A stretch of 5,445 nt of DNA from Bacteroidota bacterium (GCA_025359355.1 JANYGR010000472.1:1-5445); one strand, 5' to 3'; shown: positions 1 through 5,118, counted from the stretch's first letter. Notes: generated by a model not told the origin, from the sequence alone. Numbers and translations are program-made.

Positions 1-147
1 CGTAAAGGAGTGGTTGAATTTTTATTAATGAATCACCCGTTAGATTGCCCTGTTTGCGATCAAGCAGGCGAATGTGATTTACAAAACTTAGGTTATGGAC
101 ATGGCGCTGCAACAACGCGTTCAAATTCGCGGCGAGGAAATTCGTAA
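1..147 (+). pseudogene. Inverted duplicate fragment of nuoG
   Basis: Read on the plus strand in frame 1, this encodes RKGVVEFLLMNHP through GHGAATTR, identical to nuoG residues 94-133, then leaves the nuoG frame at the fold-back and stops at TAA 145-147. It has no start of its own in the window. It is the left arm of the inverted repeat and is almost certainly not a separate gene. It is listed so that the cluster-binding motif (HPLDCPVCDQAGECDL) here is not mistaken for a second complex I subunit. Confidence 0.85.
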
Positions 148-266
148 CGCGTTGTTGCAGCGCCATGTCCATAACCTAAGTTTTGTAAATCACATTCGCC
201 TGCTTGATCGCAAACAGGGCAATCTAACGGGTGATTCATTAATAAAAATTCAACCACTCCTTTACG
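1..266. repeat. Perfect 121-bp inverted repeat with 24-bp spacer (fold-back of nuoG)
   Basis: Bases 1-121 are the exact reverse complement of 146-266, checked base by base with no mismatch; the spacer is 122-145. The right arm is in-frame nuoG coding sequence (residues 94-134 region) and the left arm is the same sequence turned around. Each arm ends at the self-complementary octamer AACGCGTT (114-121 and 146-153), a natural microhomology for a template switch. The repeat reaches the first base of the window, so its full length may be greater. A perfect coding palindrome with no divergence is best explained as a chimeric read, amplification or contig-end artefact. Confidence 0.93.
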
Positions 267-545
267 TGCTTCTAAAACATCGGCATTAATAGTATTCTCA
301 ACTACCATACCTTCCATGACTTCCGTACGGCAACTTGCCACCGGTTTAGGCATAGGTGTAGGATTTGCAGCGCTACCTTGTGTTACCTTAACTATACAAG
401 TACGGCAATAGCCACCACTGGTTTTTAATTTAGAGTGATAGCACATAGTTGGCGGAGCCACTTCTGGCCCAATCATACGTGCTGCTTGCAAAATGGTAGT
501 ACCTTTTGGTACATCTATTTCTATTCCGTCTATCGTTACTTTCAT
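93..545 (-). CDS. nuoG: NADH-quinone oxidoreductase subunit G (75 kDa), N-terminal part only; runs into a fold-back junction
   Basis: NuoG carries the iron-sulfur chain from NuoF towards the membrane arm. The visible part holds the ferredoxin-like domain with [2Fe-2S] N1b ligands C35, C47, C50 and C72 (MCYHSKL, GGYCRTC, VASCR), then the N5 [4Fe-4S] His+3Cys motif H105, C109, C112, C118 (NHPLDCPVCDQAGECDLQ). Residues 1-141 or 142 look native, ending RYEFPRREFE. The last eight (RVVAAPCP, then TAA at 93-95) are translated wholly or largely from the inverted copy of the gene's own sequence and should not be trusted. Full NuoG proteins are several hundred residues long, so at least half is missing. 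The ATG overlaps the hepT stop as ATGA, which suggests translational coupling to the toxin gene. I treat the truncation as a contig-edge artefact, not a broken gene. Confidence 0.93.
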   Translation of the reverse strand: MKVTIDGIEIDVPKGTTILQAARMIGPEVAPPTMCYHSKLKTSGGYCRTCIVKVTQGSAANPTPMPKPVASCRTEVMEGMVVENTINADVLEARKGVVEFLLMNHPLDCPVCDQAGECDLQNLGYGHGAATTRYEFPRREFERVVAAPCP

Positions 546-546
546 T
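533..546. repeat. 14-bp direct repeat, downstream copy (contains nuoG start codon)
   Basis: Minus-strand AATGAAAGTAACGA; it covers the last two bases of the final hepT lysine codon, the hepT stop (TGA, 542-544), the nuoG ATG (543-545) and nuoG codons 2-4 (K, V, T). It is identical to 1192-1205, 659 bp away. Because the repeat carries the start of nuoG, the downstream gene is left intact with an unchanged N terminus. Confidence 0.85.
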
Positions 547-889
547 TTATTTTCAATATCTTAATAATATCTTCTTTCAGTTCAGGTGTTCGTTTAATTA
601 CAAAAAGCCACATTTGTTCATAATCTACAGTATCATAGGCGTGTGCTAAAAAATTTCTTAATCCAATAATGCTTTCTCTGTTTCTTATTTTTATTACTAT
701 TTCTGGACTTAATGTTGTTATTTTTTTTATGAGTTCTCCTATTATTAAAAAATTCCTTTCGCTCGTTCGTTTATAATATATTCCTTTACTAAAGCCTTTA
801 CTCGTTTTAGCGTCTTTTTTAATTTGCTCTAATTCAGTAATAATTAGCAATATGTCTTTTAAATATTCCTTAACTAATTTTTCGCCCAT
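542..889 (-). CDS. hepT: HepT-type HEPN RNase toxin (DUF86 family)
   Basis: 115 residues, all-helical, typical length. The family pattern is clear: KEYLKDILLIITELEQI at the N terminus, ERNFLIIGELIKKI at 44-57, and the active site RNFLAHAYD, which is the complete R-x4-H-x-Y motif (R78, H83, Y85). R and H form the HEPN ribonuclease centre across a dimer, and the Tyr is the residue type AMPylated by MntA in characterised systems. TPELKEDIIKIL near the end matches the conserved C-terminal helix. The toxin is therefore predicted to be catalytically intact. It starts inside mntA (20-bp overlap). Its TGA stop overlaps the nuoG ATG as ATGA, and that stop is supplied by the 14-bp repeat, so the final residue or two may not be the ancestral C terminus. 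GC of 661-720 is 25% by hand count. Confidence 0.92.
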   Translation of the reverse strand: MGEKLVKEYLKDILLIITELEQIKKDAKTSKGFSKGIYYKRTSERNFLIIGELIKKITTLSPEIVIKIRNRESIIGLRNFLAHAYDTVDYEQMWLFVIKRTPELKEDIIKILKIK

Positions 890-1190
890 AAATTAAAATT
901 TTTTCTTGTTTTATAGACTCTTTTATTCTTGTTTTCATTGCTTTTTTATAAAACAATAAATCAATGGGTTTTTTTAAAGCGTGAATTAACTCTTCTTTAA
1001 ACCAAAAGTAATTTTCAGTAAACTCATTATTATCTTCTTCTTTTTCAAAATCTACTAATAAATCTATATCGCTATAAAACTTATAATCTTTTCTAGTTGC
1101 TGACCCAAATACATACAACTCTTTAACATAATGCGTTTTGCAAATGTTTTGAACTTGAGCGAGGTTATTTGTTATTATTGGAGCTAGCAT
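870..1190 (-). CDS. mntA: MntA-type minimal nucleotidyltransferase antitoxin (type VII HEPN/MNT system)
   Basis: 106 residues, usual for minimal nucleotidyltransferases. The Pol-beta-like catalytic signature is complete: GSATRKD at 29-35 and the SDIDLLV carboxylates D41 and D43, with a third candidate Asp at D77 (KPIDLLF). In studied HEPN/MNT pairs MntA transfers AMP groups from ATP to a tyrosine near the HepT active site and so blocks the RNase; the intact GSx...DxD motif here predicts the same activity. The start ATG (1188-1190) sits at the end of the MKVTKC mini-ORF. The 3' end overlaps hepT by 20 bp, typical of the coupled pair, with antitoxin first. GC is very low (22% over 1021-1080, hand count) against 45-52% in sampled nuo segments, which supports foreign origin. 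The symbol follows HEPN/MNT usage and has nothing to do with manganese transport. Confidence 0.9.
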   Translation of the reverse strand: MLAPIITNNLAQVQNICKTHYVKELYVFGSATRKDYKFYSDIDLLVDFEKEEDNNEFTENYFWFKEELIHALKKPIDLLFYKKAMKTRIKESIKQEKILIYGRKIS

Positions 1191-1204
1191 TTCGTTACTT
1201 TCAT
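1184..1204 (-). pseudogene. Remnant nuoG start: six-codon mini-ORF (MKVTKC) ending on the mntA start
   Basis: The upstream repeat copy begins ATG AAA GTA ACG, encoding MKVT exactly as at the nuoG N terminus, then runs AAA TGC TAG. The stop codon ends 4 bases after the mntA ATG begins (AATGCTAG), with the two frames offset. I read this as the original nuoG start codon cut off from its gene when the toxin-antitoxin module arrived. It retains the original upstream sequence (AATAAAG), so ribosomes starting here would terminate on top of the mntA ATG and could reinitiate there. Whether it is translated is unknown. Confidence 0.65.
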
Positions 1205-1205
1205 T
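1192..1205. repeat. 14-bp direct repeat, upstream copy (left behind before mntA)
   Basis: Minus-strand AATGAAAGTAACGA, identical over 14 bp to the copy covering the nuoG start codon at 533-546. It lies 6 bp beyond the stop of the TonB_C-domain gene and 1 bp before the mntA ATG. The bases that flank both copies differ at once on the inner side, so the two copies bracket the mntA-hepT module like a target-site duplication. It also contains a start codon that opens a short remnant reading frame. Confidence 0.85.
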
Positions 1206-1211
1206 CTTTAT

Positions 1212-2216
1212 TTAATTTGAACAATATTTTTTGATTAATTCATCTGCTTCTTTTCTTCCAAAATTTACTTTTAATTCATTCCAACAATAACACGCACTAT
1301 CTTTTTGATTTAATCTAAAGTAGGTTACACCTAAATTATATAATGCATCTGAATGATAGCAATTCAAAATATATGCTTTTTTATATTTTTCTTTCGCTGA
1401 ACTCAATTTATCTGATTGAAAACTCTCCATCCCTTCTTTAAAATTTTTATTTGATAATTCAATCTTACTTTCTTTCATTGCCTGGAGTTTTTCTTTGTTA
1501 CCAAAAGCAATTGTAAGGTCACAATACCTGCTTATTCTACGAGTACCGTCAAGTGCAGGGATCCAATTCGGCATGCTTAATACAACTCGAATTGCTTCTA
1601 TATCAAACAATTCATAGCCCGAACCCTGACGAATTGTTGCATTACTAACTTTACCTGTTGAGTCAACAAAAAACTTAACTATAGATGATCCTATTATGTT
1701 TTCATCTTTCAATGATTTCGGATAATGCTTGTTTTTGTTAATAAATTTTGTCATTTCTTCTGGACCACCTCTAAATGTTGGCGCATACATTACAAGTCTA
1801 TTATTGTTTGATGAAGCTTCTAAACCACCATACGCATTATGAAGAGAAAAATTAAACGGTACGTTTATTAGAACAGGTACAGCTTTTCCGTTCTGAAAAC
1901 CTGGTTTCCAATCTGGCATTGAACTAATAACTCTTAATGCCTCTCTATCACATTCGGGGCAACCTGAAATTCCTTTTTCAATTTTTGCATTTGCGATTTT
2001 TCCTGAAGGCTCGACAACAAAACTTAAATAACATTTTCCTTGTATTCCTGCCTCCTTAGCCACATGAGGGTAGCGAGTATTTGCTCCAAAAAACTTCATC
2101 ATTTCTGAAACACCACCAGTAAATTCTGGCATAATTTCCACCACTGTACCCGAATCTTTCTGCCCCAAAGAAACTTTAGTAAACAACACCATAACTATGT
2201 AAATAAATACTTTCAA
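1212..2216 (-). CDS. Secreted protein with two TonB C-terminal domains and a TPR-like tail
   Basis: 334 residues. A signal peptide (MKVFIYIVMVLFTKVSLGQ, 1-19) is followed by two tandem TonB_C-type domains: about 30-123 (MPEFTGGVSEMMKFF...YPHVAKEAGIQGK...VEPSGKI...REALRVISSMPDWKPG) and about 146-238 (APTFRGGPEEMTKFI...YPKSLKDENIIGS...VDSTGKV...EAIRVVLSMPNWIPA). A TPR-like helical pair follows at about 257-320 (KLSSAKEKYKKAYILNCYHSDALYNLGVTYF). It lacks the membrane anchor and Pro-rich arm of real TonB, so it is unlikely to energise outer-membrane transport; proteins of this build are common in Bacteroidota and presumably act as periplasmic interaction proteins. The TTG start (2214-2216) lies 2 bp after the lectin stop; the next ATG (codon 9) would cut the signal peptide in half, which favours TTG. 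The leader resembles that of the upstream lectin gene. Base composition is AT-rich (30% GC in 1381-1440, hand count). Confidence 0.87.
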   Translation of the reverse strand: MKVFIYIVMVLFTKVSLGQKDSGTVVEIMPEFTGGVSEMMKFFGANTRYPHVAKEAGIQGKCYLSFVVEPSGKIANAKIEKGISGCPECDREALRVISSMPDWKPGFQNGKAVPVLINVPFNFSLHNAYGGLEASSNNNRLVMYAPTFRGGPEEMTKFINKNKHYPKSLKDENIIGSSIVKFFVDSTGKVSNATIRQGSGYELFDIEAIRVVLSMPNWIPALDGTRRISRYCDLTIAFGNKEKLQAMKESKIELSNKNFKEGMESFQSDKLSSAKEKYKKAYILNCYHSDALYNLGVTYFRLNQKDSACYCWNELKVNFGRKEADELIKKYCSN

Positions 2217-2218
2217 GT

Positions 2219-3091
2219 TTATTTCTGTTCCGAATTAGTGATGATAATTTTTTGTGTTGTTTGGTGGTTTTCTAAATCTGTACATTTTAAAAAATAGATA
2301 CCACTTGGTAAATGGCTAATATCAATCATCATATTAGTATCTACTTTTTGTATGGCAATGTTAATGCGTTTACCATCTGTATTATATAAAGCAATAGCCA
2401 TAAAACTTCCTTCAATGCTTAACTGACTTGATACAGGATTAGGATAGGCATTAACAGTTAATTTTTCTGTTGTCTCTTTAATGCTTGATAACACCGTGTT
2501 GTATTCGATTACATAATATAAGGTGTTAGATGCAGCAAGGTCGTTCCATTCGCCAGCAATACCATAAGGCCAAGAGCCTAAACAAATGCCTGCACAATCT
2601 TGATTTGAATTATAATCGTCTGGTTCATTTATTGTTCCTGTGCTTTTTCCTCCAAAATTAATGTAATTGGTTCCAACGACACTGCCTGTGCCTGTTCCCG
2701 CTTGTCCCTGCCCATTCCAAAAATTAGTTCCCACATTATCATTATTACCATCCCACAACCAAGTACCCTCTATGTTCTTGTCTGTTGCGCCAATCCACAC
2801 GTACGATGAACCACCACCATCTGACACTGCATGATAATTTGTAGAAATTCCAGAAGCAACAATTCCATTGTAGACTGCTGTTTGTTCTGCCACATCATTT
2901 ATTTCAACTAAATAACCTCCATCACTAACTGCGCAAGTTGCAGCGTTTACCCAAGTTTTTAATTCTTTTATTAATTTGTAAGTGTGTCCATTATAATTAA
3001 AGGCTACACTGTTAGATGCTGTATAGCAAGCTGACTGAGCAAAAGAACCTTTTACAAAGAAGAATAAAGATATGTAAATTAAAAACTTCAC
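2219..3091 (-). CDS. Secreted C-type-lectin domain protein with T9SS type A C-terminal sorting domain
   Basis: 290 residues with three visible parts. Residues 1-19 form a Sec signal peptide (MKFLIYISLFFFVKGSFAQ). Residues 21-196 form a C-type lectin fold: TWVNAATCAVSDGGYLVEI, then YVWIGATD...EGTWLWDG, an EPDD (156-159) at the position of the EPN/QPD sugar-specificity motif, and the WND calcium-ligand motif at 182-184 followed by YYVIEY. Residues 212-287 are a T9SS type A sorting domain (NAYPNPVSSQLSIEG, ALYNTDGKRI, LPSGIYFLK), which directs export across the outer membrane and usually anchoring at the surface. A role in calcium-dependent glycan or protein binding at the cell surface is inferred; EPDD is not the canonical EPN, so the sugar is not predictable. 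The start is a GTG (3089-3091) directly abutting the nuoF stop (TAAGTG); this start gives the complete signal peptide. A surface lectin has no evident job in complex I, so its position looks like an insertion into the operon. Confidence 0.88.
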   Translation of the reverse strand: MKFLIYISLFFFVKGSFAQSACYTASNSVAFNYNGHTYKLIKELKTWVNAATCAVSDGGYLVEINDVAEQTAVYNGIVASGISTNYHAVSDGGGSSYVWIGATDKNIEGTWLWDGNNDNVGTNFWNGQGQAGTGTGSVVGTNYINFGGKSTGTINEPDDYNSNQDCAGICLGSWPYGIAGEWNDLAASNTLYYVIEYNTVLSSIKETTEKLTVNAYPNPVSSQLSIEGSFMAIALYNTDGKRINIAIQKVDTNMMIDISHLPSGIYFLKCTDLENHQTTQKIIITNSEQK

Positions 3092-4432
3092 TTATGCTTT
3101 TACCAATTTGTTTAAACGATCGTAATGAGAAATATCAACAAATTTTTTCTTTTGTGCTATTTCAATGAACTCATGTTTGAAGTGACGAATAGCCGCGGCT
3201 ACAGGCCATGCAGCAGCTTCGCCTAAAGGACAAATAGTTTTTCCTTCGATTTTACTTTGTATGTCCCATAATAAATCTACATCACTTTCATTGGCTGTTC
3301 CATTCAAAAACTTTTGTAATATTTTTTCCATCCAACCAGTTCCTTCACGACAAGGAGAACATTGTCCGCAAGACTCATGATGATAAAAACGAGAGAAGGT
3401 AAATAAATTTTTAACGATGCTTGTGTCTTCATCCATAGCAATAAATCCACCTGAACCTAACATGGTACCAGTTGCGAATCCACCATCAGACAAGCTTTCG
3501 TAAGTCATTAAACGAGGCTCGCCTTTAGCAGTTGTTAATGCTAATGCTGCGGGTAAAATTGGAACCGATGAACCACCCGCTACTACTGCTTTTAATTTCT
3601 TGCCATTACGAATACCTCCGCAATATTCATCACTATAAATAAAATCTTCAACAGTAATTCCTAATTCAATTTCATAAACACCAGGTTTATTAATATGTCC
3701 AGAGGCAGAAATTAATTTGGTGCCAGTTGATTTTCCAACACCAATTTTTGCATACTCTTCGCCTCCCATATTCACAATAGGAACAACAGCGGCAATGGTC
3801 TCAACGTTATTAACTACTGTTGGACAACCCCACAAACCTGCTACCGCTGGGAATGGTGGTTTAATACGAGGATTACCACGCTTGCCTTCTAACGATTCTA
3901 ATAACGCTGTTTCTTCTCCGCAGATATAAGCACCGCCACCAACTTGTACATAACAATCATGAGAGAAATCAGTACCTAAAATATTTTTTCCTAACCAACC
4001 TGCGGCATAAGCCTCAGCAATAGCAGCTTCTACGATACGAGCTACATAAAAATATTCGCCACGGATATAGATATAAGATGTTTTTGCACCCAATGCATAA
4101 GAAGATGTAATCATTCCTTCGATTAATGCATGAGGAATTTTTTCCATTAAATAACGGTCTTTGAAAGTTCCTGGTTCTGATTCATCAGCGTTACAAACCA
4201 AGTAACGAGGCACACTTTCTGGTTTAGCCAAGAAACTCCATTTCATACCAGTTGGGAAACCCGCACCACCACGGCCACGTAAGCCCGATTTTTTTACTTC
4301 ATCCGTTACTTGATCTGGTTGCATTGTTTTTAATGCTTTCTCTACAGAAGCATAACCACCATTTGCACGATATACTGCTAACGTATGAATGTTAGGTACT
4401 TTATCGTTGTGTATTAATAATTTCTTTCCCAT
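3092..4432 (-). CDS. nuoF: NADH-quinone oxidoreductase subunit F (51 kDa, NADH/FMN binding, [4Fe-4S] N3)
   Basis: 446 residues, complete and of normal length, ATG start with AAAGG just upstream. NuoF is where NADH binds and passes a hydride to FMN, which then feeds electrons to cluster N3 and on through NuoG. The glycine-rich nucleotide-binding loop is at about 49-65 (SGLRGRGGAGFPTGMKW), the NADESEPGTFKDR segment at 81-93, and the FMN/NADH region GGGAYICGEETALLESLEGK at 165-184. The SLBB-like region spans about 240-330. The [4Fe-4S] ligands are C355, C358 and C361 in ESCGQCSPCREG, with C401 in TICPLGEAAAWP. All key residues are intact, so the protein should be functional. A hand count of 3181-3240 gives 52% GC. 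Its TAA stop is immediately followed by the GTG of the lectin gene, where nuoG would normally follow. Confidence 0.98.
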   Translation of the reverse strand: MGKKLLIHNDKVPNIHTLAVYRANGGYASVEKALKTMQPDQVTDEVKKSGLRGRGGAGFPTGMKWSFLAKPESVPRYLVCNADESEPGTFKDRYLMEKIPHALIEGMITSSYALGAKTSYIYIRGEYFYVARIVEAAIAEAYAAGWLGKNILGTDFSHDCYVQVGGGAYICGEETALLESLEGKRGNPRIKPPFPAVAGLWGCPTVVNNVETIAAVVPIVNMGGEEYAKIGVGKSTGTKLISASGHINKPGVYEIELGITVEDFIYSDEYCGGIRNGKKLKAVVAGGSSVPILPAALALTTAKGEPRLMTYESLSDGGFATGTMLGSGGFIAMDEDTSIVKNLFTFSRFYHHESCGQCSPCREGTGWMEKILQKFLNGTANESDVDLLWDIQSKIEGKTICPLGEAAAWPVAAAIRHFKHEFIEIAQKKKFVDISHYDRLNKLVKA

Positions 4433-4444
4433 TTGACCTTTGTT

Positions 4445-4499
4445 TGTCTCTTCGACTGCTCCACTTCGACTTCGCTCAGTATGACAGCTAAGGGTGACA
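4445..4499 (-). repeat. Short interspersed (REP-like) repeat between nuoE and nuoF
   Basis: Nearly the whole nuoE-nuoF spacer is one composite repeat. On the minus strand it starts with two related heads, GTCACCCTTAGC and GTCATACTGAGC (9 of 12 identical), followed by two tails, GAAGTCGAAG and AGTCGAAG, and closes with GACA, which pairs with the TGTC of the second head. The GTCAnnCTGAGC...GTCGAAG pattern resembles short repeats I recall as scattered through intergenic regions of many Bacteroidota genomes. It is GC-richer than its surroundings. It leaves about 12 bp before the nuoF ATG, which include AAAGG four bases from the ATG, a plausible ribosome binding site. It may change nuoF expression relative to nuoE through RNA structure, but I found no strong hairpin by eye. 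Confidence 0.7.
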
Positions 4500-4504
4500 A
4501 TTAA

Positions 4505-5086
4505 TTAAAGAGTATTTTTATAATCTAAATCTGTATAACTTCTTAGTTTACCTTCCGTTTTGTATGTTTCTAAAATTGCATCTACTTTTTCGTACGTTAA
4601 GTTTTCGTGGTATGATGCTCCGCATTGCAACATTGGCGCTGTTCCGCAAGAACCTAAACATTCTGCAACTTTTAGTGAGAACATACCATCTTTAGTTGTT
4701 TCGCCAACTTTAATGTTTAATTTTTTCTCAATGTATTTTACGATGTCTTCTGCCCCATTTAACCAACAAGAACTTGTTTGGCAAACTTCCAATACGCATT
4801 TACCCATTGGTTTTAAATTATACATCGTGTAAAACGACGCTACTTCAAATACCTCAACAGGTCTGATTTTTAAGATAGACGCTACATAATCCATTGTTTC
4901 TGGACTTAACCAACCACCAAATTCAGCTTGTGCCACGTGTAATACAGGCAATAAGGCTGATTTTATTTTTTCGGGTGGATAATGCGAAATGATTGTTTGC
5001 ACTGTTTTCATAGCATCTTCACTGAATACTGTTTCAGCTCTTTTTGCTTGATCAAATTTTTGTGCTCCGTGTACTTGACTTGACAT
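4505..5086 (-). CDS. nuoE: NADH-quinone oxidoreductase subunit E (24 kDa, [2Fe-2S] cluster N1a)
   Basis: 193 residues, complete, ATG start. NuoE belongs to the cytoplasmic NADH-dehydrogenase (N) module of complex I and is a thioredoxin-fold protein carrying the off-pathway [2Fe-2S] cluster N1a. The four ligands are visible as C102-x4-C107 (EVCQTSSCW) and C143-x3-C147 (AECLGSCGTAP). The helical N-terminal part (about 25-90) shows the family signatures KSALLPVLHVAQAEFGGWL and EVASFYTMYNLKP, and the P-M-L-Q-C loop follows the second Cys pair. Length is typical; the extra N-terminal 20 residues (SSQVHGAQKFDQAKRAE) and a short C-terminal tail are within normal variation. It is followed by a 72-bp repeat-bearing spacer and then nuoF, its direct structural partner. 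A hand count of 4621-4680 gives 45% GC, higher than the accessory genes downstream. Confidence 0.97.
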   Translation of the reverse strand: MSSQVHGAQKFDQAKRAETVFSEDAMKTVQTIISHYPPEKIKSALLPVLHVAQAEFGGWLSPETMDYVASILKIRPVEVFEVASFYTMYNLKPMGKCVLEVCQTSSCWLNGAEDIVKYIEKKLNIKVGETTKDGMFSLKVAECLGSCGTAPMLQCGASYHENLTYEKVDAILETYKTEGKLRSYTDLDYKNTL

Positions 5087-5095
5087 TTAATTAAT

Positions 5096-5118
5096 AATTT
5101 AAAATTTAAAATTTAAAA
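5096..5118. repeat. 7-bp tandem repeat in the spacer upstream of nuoE
   Basis: Three full copies of the unit AATTTAA plus two bases run without a mismatch (5096-5118) in the 62-bp gap between the four-helix-bundle gene and nuoE. The array is also close to palindromic because the unit is AT-only. It sits about 10-32 bp before the nuoE start codon, so it could affect translation initiation or be a promoter-like AT tract, but I see no clear Bacteroidota promoter (TTTG / TAnnTTTG) here. A simple low-complexity slippage repeat is the plainest reading. Confidence 0.7.

Noticed and set aside
1..266. The palindrome as a transcription terminator, attachment site or hairpin telomere
   Set aside because: The arms are in-frame nuoG coding sequence identical to each other and reach the window edge; a duplicated coding fragment from a chimera explains everything without a new function.
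95..289. Plus-strand reading frame of 64 codons over the left edge
   Set aside because: It is antisense to nuoG and created by the inverted repeat; the product resembles no family and the opposite strand has clear iron-sulfur motifs.
435..623. Plus-strand frame of 62 codons
   Set aside because: It is antisense to the nuoG start and the hepT end, with low-complexity Phe/Ile/Ser-rich sequence and no initiation context.
1212..2216. A true energy-transducing TonB
   Set aside because: There are two TonB_C domains, but a cleavable-looking signal peptide instead of an N-terminal anchor, no Pro-rich periplasmic arm, and a TPR-like tail.
3717..3929. Plus-strand frame of 70 codons inside nuoF
   Set aside because: It is a shadow of nuoF, which is fully supported by motifs over this stretch.
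4433..4504. A rho-independent terminator or CRISPR fragment between nuoE and nuoF
   Set aside because: There is no GC stem followed by a U-run, and the repeats are adjacent and unequal, with no spacer periodicity.
4560..4832. Plus-strand frame of 90 codons inside nuoE
   Set aside because: It is a shadow of nuoE covering its cysteine motifs, with no independent family resemblance.
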